Source of the DNA: Negativicutes bacterium
GTDB lineage: Bacteria; Bacillota_C; Negativicutes; Sporomusales_B; JARLHX01
NCBI GenBank assembly: GCA_031292015.1
Contig: JARLHY010000081.1
Span: forward strand, 1-11,071
Reading direction: 5' to 3'
DNA length: 11,071 bases
Every line of letters begins with the position of its first letter. Within the stretch, counting starts at the first letter, position 1. Shown here piece by piece: positions 1-6,046 of this stretch. A program made the translations under genes and the position numbers. The notes under the pieces were generated by a model. It was not told the DNA's origin, did not search any database, and saw nothing but the letters and a program-made list of their open reading frames with translations.

Positions 1-196
1 CGGTCTGCCTGACGGTTACGTCCTGCAGCTTGCGTTTGGCGATCTCGTCTAAAATGGCTGACATGACTTCGCGCGCGCCTGCCGCGATGCCGCAGGTGCC
101 CATTCCGACAATAACCTGAATGCCGCCGGCATGACGCAATTTCGTTTCAGCCTGAAACTTTTCCCGCATTTTCTTTAAATCTTCAATTGTTTTCAC
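1..196 (-). CDS. hndB: (2Fe-2S) ferredoxin domain protein, HndB-like, partial (3' end beyond window)
   Basis: About 65 N-terminal residues are present before the left edge cuts the frame. The visible part has a charged N-terminal helix (KTIEDLKKMREKF) followed by a beta strand and the motif GMGTCGIAAGA. Cys35 there is the first expected ligand of a thioredoxin-fold [2Fe-2S] domain; the remaining ligands would lie outside the window. Small proteins of this kind sit between the NuoE-like and NuoF-like subunits of NADP-reducing (Hnd) and electron-bifurcating [FeFe] hydrogenases, where they pass electrons. The start is GTG at 194-196. Its Shine-Dalgarno GGAGGTG lies inside the last codons of the upstream ATPase gene, and only one base separates that gene's TAG stop from this GTG, so translation is probably coupled. 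The family call is good; the exact subunit name is inferred from gene order. Confidence 0.8.
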   Translation of the reverse strand, partial: MKTIEDLKKMREKFQAETKLRHAGGIQVIVGMGTCGIAAGAREVMSAILDEIAKRKLQDVTVRQT

Positions 197-197
197 G

Positions 198-746
198 CTA
201 TACACCTCCGTACAAATTAGTCAGATTGGCTGACAAGTACTCATGCAGCCACTGGATGACTTCAGGATGCGTCAGGGGAACGTCACCCAAGGCTGCGCTG
301 ATTTCACCTGTAGTCAGGGAAAAATGGGCGTCGTTGACGACATGGCTGTAGGTGAAATCCAGTTCGGGATTTGCCACCACCAGCGTTTTTACCGTCTCGA
401 CCATATTCCCCAGCGGCGGCCGATCCAGGTGGCTGTGCCGGTAAACGGCCTCCACCACCGTTCCCTGTCCCGGGGTCGAAGTGATCGTCAGATAACCGTC
501 GCATCGCTTCGTTGACATATCGATAAGCGGCAAACCCAGTCCCACCCGGCGGGTCTTTCTGGTAGTGACGAAAGGGTCCAGCACGCGCCGTTTGGTCTCC
601 TCATCCATGCCCCGGCCGTTGTCCGTCACCCGGATGGTCATGGTGTCCGCCCGATCATTCTCGATAACTTCCAGCAAAATCCTGGTCGCACCCGCTTCTA
701 TCGAGTTTTGTACCAGATCCAGAATATGCAGCGCTAATTCCCGCAT
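198..746 (-). CDS. Orphan GHKL (HATPase_c) ATP-binding protein of the hydrogenase operon
   Basis: This 182-residue protein is essentially a lone histidine-kinase-type ATPase domain. The N box is DLVQNSIEAGA (Asn14), the G1 box is DNGRGM (Asp42, Gly44, Gly46), an F-box-like DPFVTTRK follows, and the G2 box is GLGLP (about 69-73). There is no HisKA dimerisation or phospho-acceptor helix and no sensor or membrane segment, so it cannot be a complete sensor kinase. The roughly 80 residues after the ATPase fold are not recognisable. Such orphan ATPases occur beside hndA in clostridial-type [FeFe] hydrogenase operons, and a role in signalling or complex regulation is inferred. ATG at 744-746 lies six bases after the hndA stop with only a weak Shine-Dalgarno, suggesting coupling. 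The gene ends in TAG, one base before the next start. Confidence 0.8.
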   Translation of the reverse strand: MRELALHILDLVQNSIEAGATRILLEVIENDRADTMTIRVTDNGRGMDEETKRRVLDPFVTTRKTRRVGLGLPLIDMSTKRCDGYLTITSTPGQGTVVEAVYRHSHLDRPPLGNMVETVKTLVVANPELDFTYSHVVNDAHFSLTTGEISAALGDVPLTHPEVIQWLHEYLSANLTNLYGGV

Positions 747-752
747 CGCGGC

Positions 753-1247
753 TCAGGAATATTTGGCAAGTATCGCGGGAATCGCTTCCGGGGTCAGTCG
801 TCCGTGAGTATCGTCGTTAACCATCAGGCAGGGTGACAAGCCGCACGCACCGATGCAGGCCACCGTCTCCAGCGTGAACCTGAGGTCCGGCGTCGTTTTT
901 CCGGCCACGATTTTCAGATCGTCCTCAATCGCCGCCAATATGGCTTTGGCACCGCGGACATGGCAGGCCGTGCCCTGGCAGACCCGGATGATATTCCGGC
1001 CCCGTGGGTTCAGGTGGAACTGGGAATAAAAAGTTGTCACCCCATAGATCTGGCTTGTCGGGATCTTCATTTTTTCGCCGATCCTGACAATAACTTCTTT
1101 GGACAGATAACCATAAGCGTTCTGCGCGTCTTGCAATACAGGGATAAGTGCGCCCTTCACTCCTTGATATTTTGCCAAAATTTCATCCAGTCGGGCCATG
1201 TTGTTGGCTTCGCCGCCGCAGCAGCATTTGTTGGGATTGCTGTTCAT
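753..1247 (-). CDS. hndA: NADH dehydrogenase 24 kDa (NuoE)-like [2Fe-2S] subunit, HndA-type
   Basis: The 164-residue protein has a helical N-terminal part and a thioredoxin-like [2Fe-2S] domain. The four expected ligands are visible: Cys90 and Cys95 in CQGTACHVRG, and Cys131 and Cys135 in ACIGACGLSPC. The segment YGVTTFYSQFHLNPRG is typical of NuoE/HndA/HoxE proteins. In multi-subunit [FeFe] hydrogenases this subunit relays electrons between the flavin subunit and the hydrogenase. The start at 1247 is chosen because AAAAGGAGG precedes it at good spacing; the internal Met17 has no such site. The resulting leader contains an unusual triple cysteine (NKCCCGGEANN). A 57-base gap upstream, the largest inside this operon, carries a Rex-like palindrome. 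Family assignment is strong; the hnd name is by analogy with the operon type. Confidence 0.9.
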   Translation of the reverse strand: MNSNPNKCCCGGEANNMARLDEILAKYQGVKGALIPVLQDAQNAYGYLSKEVIVRIGEKMKIPTSQIYGVTTFYSQFHLNPRGRNIIRVCQGTACHVRGAKAILAAIEDDLKIVAGKTTPDLRFTLETVACIGACGLSPCLMVNDDTHGRLTPEAIPAILAKYS

Positions 1248-1260
1248 GTTCTTCCTCCTT

Positions 1261-1278
1261 TTATGAAAAAATTCACAT
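1261..1278. promoter_or_regulatory. Candidate second Rex-type operator in front of hndA
   Basis: TTATGAAAAAATTCACAT matches the Rex palindrome TTGTGAA-N4-TTCACAA at 12 of 14 defined positions. It lies 13 bases upstream of the hndA start, partly in the gap after the PHP gene. A weak sigma-70-like promoter may overlap it on the minus strand (TTTCGA, 17 bases, CATAAA). AT-rich leader sequence produces such matches by chance more easily than the main site, so this is only a candidate. Confidence 0.35.
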
Positions 1279-1304
1279 ACTCTCGAAAAAAAGACACCCG
1301 ATAG

Positions 1305-2045
1305 TCAAACCACCACCTCACGTGCGTTTTCGCCTCGAAAAGCCTGGCGGATTTCCGCCAGAGTAGGTTGTTCAAGATAAAATACCGTTTTGGGACCACT
1401 GATAAAATCCTCGATGGTGTGAGCATCGGAAGAGGTGACGATAGGCCAGTTGGCCAGCGCAGGGAACCGCCGCACGGCATCCTGCCGGCTCAGTCGCCGC
1501 GATATTTCCACCGCCGCCAGTTTTACCCCGGGCGGGATAAACCCCAGCTGGGAAATGACACTGTACACAGGCTTGTCGACATGGCTGGCGATGCAAAGCC
1601 CGCCCAGAGACGCCACTTTTTCGGTGACTTCCTCCAGACTCAGGGTCAGCGAGGTCAGGAGCATTTCCTCTTTCACCTTCACCAGATTGTCCTCGGCATC
1701 CACCACGAATTGGGCGCCGAACTTGTCCGGGTCGTTGAGGCGGCCTGACATGTGGGCCTGCACAATACTCTCCCACTCCCTAAGTTGCCGCATTTTATCG
1801 AATAATATGATCAGATGAATTTCTTCTTTGGTTTCGGCTTCCATCGCCGGCAGTACAACGACGTCGGAACCCTTGGCGGCTTCCAGGGCGGCCTGGACGT
1901 TATCGCCGCAGTTGTGGTCGGTGATGGCGACAATGTCAATCCCGCAGCGTACCGCGTGCCAGATAATATTGCGCGGCGTCATTTCCACCTCGGCGCACGG
2001 TGACAACAGCGAGTGAACATGCAGATCGGCGACAAACCGTCGCAT
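1305..2045 (-). CDS. PHP-domain metal-dependent phosphoesterase
   Basis: The 246-residue protein is a stand-alone PHP domain. Metal-ligand motifs appear in order: DLHVHS (Asp7, His9, His11), CAEVEMTP (Glu19), ITDHN (Asp43, His44), PAMEAE (Glu69) with His77 in EIHLI, ASHVDKP (His155) and SSDAH (Asp207, His209). A complete ligand set implies an active phosphoesterase, probably with two or three bound metals. There is no polymerase or tRNA-binding part, so it is neither DnaE nor PolX; the nearest family is the YciV/nucleoside-3',5'-bisphosphatase type. The substrate is unknown. ATG at 2043-2045 overlaps the preceding stop by one base (TAATG), tying it translationally to the DRTGG gene. PHP genes recur in HydS-type hydrogenase operons, where a role in turning over a nucleotide or phospho-signal is plausible but unproven. 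Confidence 0.88.
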   Translation of the reverse strand: MRRFVADLHVHSLLSPCAEVEMTPRNIIWHAVRCGIDIVAITDHNCGDNVQAALEAAKGSDVVVLPAMEAETKEEIHLIILFDKMRQLREWESIVQAHMSGRLNDPDKFGAQFVVDAEDNLVKVKEEMLLTSLTLSLEEVTEKVASLGGLCIASHVDKPVYSVISQLGFIPPGVKLAAVEISRRLSRQDAVRRFPALANWPIVTSSDAHTIEDFISGPKTVFYLEQPTLAEIRQAFRGENAREVVV

Positions 2046-2386
2046 TACACGCCGGTAACGCCGAGCTGGTATAGTCGTCCGACCAGTTCAAAGCTTGGCA
2101 GCTCGCTGGTCAGCAGAGTTATCTTCTCGGTCTCTGCTTTGCGGATTGCTTCCGCCTCCGGCGCCACGCCGCCGGCGACGATCACCGCCGCAAGACCGGA
2201 CAACGACGCCACCGCGATGACATTCTGGTGTCCCTGCATCGTTACCCAGACGCTTCCCGGCGCCGAAAATCCCATGACATTGCTCAAAAGATCCGAAGTA
2301 TAACCGCCTTTTACCTCAGCGCCAAGACCGCCGCTGGCGGCGGCGACGGCAAGCGGCAAAGCCTGTATCATCTCACTTACTGTCAA
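2045..2386 (-). CDS. DRTGG-domain protein (second copy in operon)
   Basis: A small soluble protein of 113 residues: a short N-terminal segment, a glycine-rich SGGLGAEVKGGYTSDLLSNVMG stretch, then the alternating strands and helices of the DRTGG/HPr-kinase-like fold (SVWVTMQGHQNVIAVA, AAVIVAGGVAP, ITLLTSEL). It is paralogous in layout to the first gene of the operon at 4185-4547. The start is TTG at 2384-2386, preceded by GGGAGG nine bases upstream; a later ATG has no comparable site and would remove conserved sequence. It overlaps the hydS reading frame by 14 bases in another frame, so translation is coupled. DRTGG domains are thought to bind nucleotides or act as regulatory modules; no catalytic motif is visible. 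Function in the operon is unknown. Confidence 0.75.
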   Translation of the reverse strand: MTVSEMIQALPLAVAAASGGLGAEVKGGYTSDLLSNVMGFSAPGSVWVTMQGHQNVIAVASLSGLAAVIVAGGVAPEAEAIRKAETEKITLLTSELPSFELVGRLYQLGVTGV

Positions 2387-3752
2387 GCCTTTTTACCTCC
2401 CTTGGTTTATCCGGTTCGTCGCTGACTTCCTTTTCCAGCGGCGGCGGCAATTTTTCGGCCAGATCGACCATTTCCATGGCAAGATCGCGCACCCGTTCCC
2501 GCAAGATGAAAACACAGTCGGTTTCCCTGGCGGTGCCTTGGGCGATATCCTCGGCCAGCGCCTTGCAGCCCGGCGAGCCGCAGGATCCGCAGTCGAGACC
2601 CGGCAGTTTTTCCAGGGTTTTCTCCATCAATTCAACCTTATACATCGCCTTGAAGATGTCTTCATCCAGGCGCATGATCGGCCGCGGTTCGATGGCCCGG
2701 CGTTCGTTCACCTTGAGCTCGGGATAGCTCTGGGGCGGAGTTATGCCGCGAACGGCGTCTTCCTTTTTGACTTTTTCCAGCCGCCGGCGCATACGGTGCT
2801 CGGCCACAAAACGGTTTTCCACCATCAGCGGGCCGCCGATGCAGCCGCCGCTGCAAGCCAGAGCTTCGATATAATCAACCTTGTTCAGCTTGCCCATGGC
2901 AACCTGCTCAAATACTTCACTGACATTATGTATTTCATCGACGATCAGGGCATTTTCGGCTTTGACGGCCGAGATTTCCCCGCCCGATACCGCCCAGCCG
3001 ATGCCTTCCGAGGAGGCCTTCCGGGAATCCTTGTCCCGCGGGGTTGCCGCGATCGCCTTGAGGAGATCGCCGTAGATCTGCGATATGGCTATCGCCCCGG
3101 TGATGTTCGATTTCTCGGCACCAAGCGGCTGCTTGACCGCCGTCATCTTCGCCGGGCAGGGGGTGATGAACCAGACGCCGATCTCCTCCGGGGTGAGGGC
3201 CAATTCCTGGCTGCGGGCCGCCCGAACCACTCGCGCCGCAACCTCCACCGGCGCATCGATGGGAATGAGATTGTCGATAAGTTCGGGAAACTTCACCTGG
3301 ACCAGCCGCACCACCGTCGGACAGGCCGAGGAAATGGCCGGTCTTTTGATATCGTTGCGTTTGATATATTCCCTGAGGGCCGCGGAAACAATCTCGGCCC
3401 CCTGGGCTACTTCGAACACCTCGTCGAAACCCAGGTTCACCAAACCGGTCAAAATGGCGTCCACCGGAATGTCCAGACTAAACTGGGAATAAAGAGACGG
3501 AGCCGGCAACGCCACATTATACTTGTAGCCCTTGAGGTCTTCCAGGCTGTCGGTGACCGCCGTCTTGGCATGGCTGGCACAACGCCGGATACACTCGCCG
3601 CAGTCGATGCAGCGGGATTCGGTAATTTTCGCTTTGCCGCCCCGGATGCGGATAGCCTCGGTGGGACAACGCTTGGCACAGCTGACGCAGCCTTTGCATC
3701 GATCCGGCGTCAACCGCACAGAATGAAAATATTCGGCCACAACTCTCACCAC
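2373..3752 (-). CDS. hydS: Putative sensory [FeFe] hydrogenase (HydS-type, group C/D-like)
   Basis: The 459-residue protein has two ferredoxin-type [4Fe-4S] motifs (Cys19, 22, 25, 29 and Cys48, 51, 54, 58). An [FeFe]-hydrogenase H-cluster domain follows: L1 SSACPTVVRL (Cys144), L2 TPCPAKM (Cys199) and L3 ACSGGCIGG (Cys300, Cys304). A C-terminal Cx2Cx4Cx16C cluster motif (Cys388, 391, 396, 413) completes it. All four H-cluster cysteine ligands are present. Catalytic HydA enzymes read TSCCP at L1, the first Cys being the proton-transfer residue; here that position is Ala143. Known sensory enzymes such as Thermotoga HydS share this change. There is no PAS or kinase domain, resembling the group D type of Thermoanaerobacter. 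The start is GTG at 3750-3752, or the adjacent GTG, with a weak ribosome site seven bases after the previous stop. Neighbouring ATPases suggest it reports H2 or redox state to them. Confidence 0.85.
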   Translation of the reverse strand: MVRVVAEYFHSVRLTPDRCKGCVSCAKRCPTEAIRIRGGKAKITESRCIDCGECIRRCASHAKTAVTDSLEDLKGYKYNVALPAPSLYSQFSLDIPVDAILTGLVNLGFDEVFEVAQGAEIVSAALREYIKRNDIKRPAISSACPTVVRLVQVKFPELIDNLIPIDAPVEVAARVVRAARSQELALTPEEIGVWFITPCPAKMTAVKQPLGAEKSNITGAIAISQIYGDLLKAIAATPRDKDSRKASSEGIGWAVSGGEISAVKAENALIVDEIHNVSEVFEQVAMGKLNKVDYIEALACSGGCIGGPLMVENRFVAEHRMRRRLEKVKKEDAVRGITPPQSYPELKVNERRAIEPRPIMRLDEDIFKAMYKVELMEKTLEKLPGLDCGSCGSPGCKALAEDIAQGTARETDCVFILRERVRDLAMEMVDLAEKLPPPLEKEVSDEPDKPREVKRLDSK

Positions 3753-3759
3753 GCAATCA

Positions 3760-4188
3760 CTAGTGACGAACTACCATCCGTATTTTCGTTCCTTCGCCTA
3801 CGACCGACTGAATCGCGAACTCATCGGAGCAGCGGGCCATATTCGGCAGCCCCATACCCGCCCCGAAACCCATTTCCCTGATATGATCCGGTGCGGTGGA
3901 ATACCCTTCCTGCATCGCCAGATCAATGTCGGCGATGCCCGGACCCTCGTCTTCCACCCGCAGTTCGGTCCTGTCGGGGAAAATATCGGCCCGTACCTTG
4001 CCGCGGTAGGCGTGAATAATGACATTCATCTCGGCTTCGTAGGAACTGATGGCTATTCGCCTGATAATATCGGAAGGAACGCCGATTTGTTGCAATACCC
4101 GTTTTATCTTGCTTGAAGCCTCGCCGGCGGTCTCGAAGTCGGCCCCCTTGAGAGAAAATTCAAGACTGATTCCCTGAGCAGGATTCAC
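3760..4188 (-). CDS. RsbW/SpoIIAB-like serine kinase-type ATPase (anti-sigma-factor family)
   Basis: With the start chosen here the protein has 142 residues and is a single HATPase_c domain of the anti-sigma kinase family. The N box is SSYEAEMNVIIHA (Asn55), the G1 box is EDEGPGI (Asp80, Gly82, Gly84) and the glycine-rich lid is GFGAGMGLPNM (107-117). The frame stays open upstream to 4245, but GTG at 4186-4188 is preferred. It follows GGGGGAGG at short spacing and overlaps the preceding stop as GTGA, and the extra 19 residues would lie inside the upstream gene and do not look conserved. Relatives phosphorylate STAS-domain antagonists on serine; no STAS partner gene is visible here. Its place directly before hydS suggests an output or partner of the sensory hydrogenase. 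It ends in TAG. Confidence 0.85.
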   Translation of the reverse strand: MNPAQGISLEFSLKGADFETAGEASSKIKRVLQQIGVPSDIIRRIAISSYEAEMNVIIHAYRGKVRADIFPDRTELRVEDEGPGIADIDLAMQEGYSTAPDHIREMGFGAGMGLPNMARCSDEFAIQSVVGEGTKIRMVVRH

Positions 4189-4547
4189 TGGTCCTCCCCC
4201 TGTCGTGAACAGCCCTTGACCCCGCAGCTGTACACCATTCCGCACGCTTCATACATCGAATATTCAGTCACCATCAGAGGAATGCCTTTTTGGCGGGCCA
4301 TCTGAATAACCTCCGGCCCTGGCCGCTTTCCGCGCACAAACACGATAGCCGCCAGATCGCCCACCTCGGCGGTGCGAATCACCTGAATGTTCGTCAGCCC
4401 TGTCAGCAGCAGAGTCCGTTCCTTGCTAAAAACCAGTACATCACTCATCAGATCAGAGCCGCAGGCGGTGACAACCTCATTGTCAAACCATTCTTCACCG
4501 CAAATGACTTCGGACTGGAGCACATTTTGCACCTCAGCCAGCTTCAC
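4185..4547 (-). CDS. DRTGG-domain protein, first gene of the hydrogenase/sensor operon
   Basis: A 120-residue soluble protein. Features seen are GEEWFDNEVVTACGSDLMSD near residues 17-36, a DRTGG-type alternating core (VLVFSKERTLLLTGL, AAIVFVRGKRP, IPLMVTEYSMYE), and a cysteine-rich end (CGMVYSCGVKGC) with three cysteines that could bind metal or form a disulfide. It is related in layout to the gene at 2045-2386 but lacks close sequence identity. The start is GTG at 4545-4547, after AGGGGGAT. It is the first cistron after the Rex-overlapped promoter, and its mRNA leader would be only about a dozen bases. The next gene overlaps it by four bases. No enzyme motif is visible; a nucleotide-binding regulatory role is a guess from the domain family. 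Confidence 0.78.
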   Translation of the reverse strand: MKLAEVQNVLQSEVICGEEWFDNEVVTACGSDLMSDVLVFSKERTLLLTGLTNIQVIRTAEVGDLAAIVFVRGKRPGPEVIQMARQKGIPLMVTEYSMYEACGMVYSCGVKGCSRQGEDQ

Positions 4548-4562
4548 GACAATCCCCCTTAA

Positions 4563-4591
4563 ATACTATGCTCAAAAACTCATTTTGTTAA
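4563..4591 (-). promoter_or_regulatory. Sigma-70-type promoter of the hydrogenase/sensor operon
   Basis: On the minus strand TTAACA (4586-4591, five of six consensus bases) is separated by exactly 17 bases from TAGTAT (4563-4568, four of six). Transcription would begin near 4558, leaving a leader of about 11 bases that still contains the Shine-Dalgarno of the first gene. The -35 box lies inside the Rex palindrome, so repressor binding would block RNA polymerase. Confidence 0.55.
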
Positions 4592-4602
4592 TTATTTCAC
4601 AA
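4585..4602. promoter_or_regulatory. Rex operator (NADH/NAD+-sensing repressor site)
   Basis: TTGTTAATTATTTCACAA is an 18-bp near-palindrome with half-sites TTGTTAA and TTCACAA around a four-base AT spacer. This is the form of the Rex consensus (TTGTTAA or TTGTGAA, N4, and complement). Rex is released from DNA by NADH and represses fermentation and hydrogenase genes in Firmicutes and Thermotogae. The site covers the -35 box of the operon promoter. No rex gene is in the window, so the regulator is inferred from the motif. Confidence 0.7.
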
Positions 4603-4610
4603 TGTTTTGG

Positions 4611-4640
4611 GCAAAAAAACAAGGCCATTTTCCGGCCTGA
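4611..4640 (-). terminator. Intrinsic terminator of the O-antigen ligase transcript
   Basis: On the minus strand AGGCC, a seven-base loop and GGCCT form a short GC stem (4622-4626 with 4634-4638). It is followed after two bases by seven T residues (4613-4619). It lies about 95 bases downstream of the ligase stop and just upstream of the Rex-controlled promoter, separating the two transcription units. The stem is short, so some read-through is possible. Confidence 0.7.
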
Positions 4641-4735
4641 GCTGATTTAAAAACTGGTACACGACTGTATTCTCCTTCTTTTGTGTTTACTCCTTCATTT
4701 TCTCAAGAATTTTAGTTACTAAACTCCCCCATTTG

Positions 4736-5968
4736 TCACCTTAGCGGCTGGTCGAGACTGACAACAACCACCAGCGCGTTCAGCAGCCAAAAAACCATCG
4801 CCATCTGCATACTGAACAGGACGTAATCGGTAAATCCGCTGATCACAATCGCCAGCAGCGCCGCAAAAATTCCCAGCATGAGTCCCCTCGTCCAGCGGTC
4901 GGTCGCCCGGTGCAGCAGAACAAAGGCCCGGTGGGTATGTCCCACCAGTATCGCCAAAAAAGCCAGCAGCCCGGGAATTCCGATTTCCGCGGCAATATTT
5001 AGGTACATGTTATGGGCATGGAAAATTTTCGTACTCGCGTTAAGCACGAAAAAATCGTATTCCGGATAAACCATCCAGTAAGCGCCCCAGCCGATGCCAA
5101 ACCAGGGATTGTCCTCAATCATGGCGACGGTGCTCTCCCACAGAGCCAGGCGGAGGGTCGACGAGGTATCGGTGGGGTTCATGATCGACAGCAGTCTCTC
5201 CAGGAAAACTTCGTGCCCCACCAGCATGATCGCCACCGGCAGAAGCGCCAGCAGCCAAAAAACCTTCTTGTTTTTCAGCACGCCGAAAACGGCGATCACT
5301 GCAAGAACACAGATCCAGGCCCCCCGGGAATAAGTCAGCGCCAGACACACACCCAGCACCAGCACAAACCCAAAACAGAGAATTTTCCCTGCCAGGCTGC
5401 GGGTACTCAGGCCCAGCCCTGTGGCAATAGCCATGATCACAACCAGAAACGCCGCCAGAAGGTTGGGGTTTTTCAGTGTTGAGAATACCCGCACCTTAAG
5501 CTCGGGAAACTGCTCGCCGTCAACCCATTGAAAAGCTGAAGTATCGATGCCGTGAATGTACTGGTAAAACCCAAAGGCGGCAACCACGGCTGCAGAAACC
5601 AGTACCGTAGTGATCAGACGCCTTACCTGGCTGGCAGAGCGGATGTTGTTGATAACCAGATAATACAGCACAACATAGCGGCCCATCAGATGGTAATAGT
5701 TGTAAAAACTGAAATCGCGGTTCGGCGAACCCCAGATCGACGCCGCCGACAAGATGACAAATAAAATCACGGCAATGTCGAAGGGCGAATGACGCAGCTC
5801 CAGCCTGCGGGCGACGATCATTTTCCTGATCCAGGCAAGGGTCGCCCCAGCCAAAAACAGGCTGGCGACATTCAGTGATAAGGGCAAAAAAAAGGCTACC
5901 GCCAAAATGCAGTACTCAGTAAGATCTGGCAGGCGGCAGGAAACCGGGGTAATCGAGCTTATATTCAC
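4736..5968 (-). CDS. O-antigen ligase family (WaaL/Wzy_C) polytopic membrane protein
   Basis: The 410-residue protein is largely hydrophobic with roughly ten to twelve predicted membrane helices, grouped from 18 to 75, 95 to 135, 165 to 250 and 330 to 400. Family hallmarks are FSTLKNPNLLAAFL (162-175), ALTYSRGAW (Arg215), and a periplasmic loop (about 255-325) containing NPWFGIGWGAY and FHAHNMYLNIAAEIG (His319). In WaaL-type enzymes an arginine and a loop histidine are needed to join polymer from undecaprenyl pyrophosphate to lipid A-core. O-antigen polymerase or another polymer ligase is possible, since these families are hard to separate by sequence. The start is GTG at 5966-5968, after AGGTGA. 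It is a single-gene unit with its own promoter and terminator, and it implies an LPS-bearing outer membrane. Confidence 0.85.
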   Translation of the reverse strand: MNISSITPVSCRLPDLTEYCILAVAFFLPLSLNVASLFLAGATLAWIRKMIVARRLELRHSPFDIAVILFVILSAASIWGSPNRDFSFYNYYHLMGRYVVLYYLVINNIRSASQVRRLITTVLVSAAVVAAFGFYQYIHGIDTSAFQWVDGEQFPELKVRVFSTLKNPNLLAAFLVVIMAIATGLGLSTRSLAGKILCFGFVLVLGVCLALTYSRGAWICVLAVIAVFGVLKNKKVFWLLALLPVAIMLVGHEVFLERLLSIMNPTDTSSTLRLALWESTVAMIEDNPWFGIGWGAYWMVYPEYDFFVLNASTKIFHAHNMYLNIAAEIGIPGLLAFLAILVGHTHRAFVLLHRATDRWTRGLMLGIFAALLAIVISGFTDYVLFSMQMAMVFWLLNALVVVVSLDQPLR

Positions 5969-5997
5969 ACTTTCACCTGGCTATTCATGATGAATCC

Positions 5998-6010
5998 GGC
6001 TAAATTAGCC
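5998..6010. promoter_or_regulatory. Perfect palindrome at the ligase transcription start
   Basis: GGCTAAATTAGCC is a perfect inverted repeat (six-base arms around one A) positioned at about +1 to +13 of the predicted ligase transcript. A second palindrome, ATTCATGATGAAT, follows at 5983-5995. Together they could be a repressor operator or small 5' leader hairpins before the ribosome site. No regulator is recognised. Confidence 0.35.
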
Positions 6011-6017
6011 ATCTATT

Positions 6018-6046
6018 ATTATATCCCAGCGCCATGATTTTGTCTA
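6018..6046 (-). promoter_or_regulatory. Strong sigma-70-type promoter of the O-antigen ligase gene
   Basis: The minus strand carries TAGACA (6041-6046, five of six bases), a 17-base spacer and a perfect TATAAT (6018-6023). The -35 box includes the TAG stop codon of folC. Transcription would begin near 6011, about 43 bases before the GTG start of the ligase. Independent transcription explains why this cell-envelope gene sits directly behind folC. Confidence 0.65.

Noticed and set aside
2538..3881. A 447-codon plus-strand open frame
   Set aside because: It is antisense to hydS, which has complete iron-sulfur motifs. The plus-strand translation is Arg/His/Gly-rich with no domain, and long antisense frames are expected from this GC-biased codon use.
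4189..4245. Longer N-terminus for the RsbW-like ATPase
   Set aside because: It would lie inside the upstream DRTGG gene. GTG at 4188 has a good ribosome site and a GTGA overlap.
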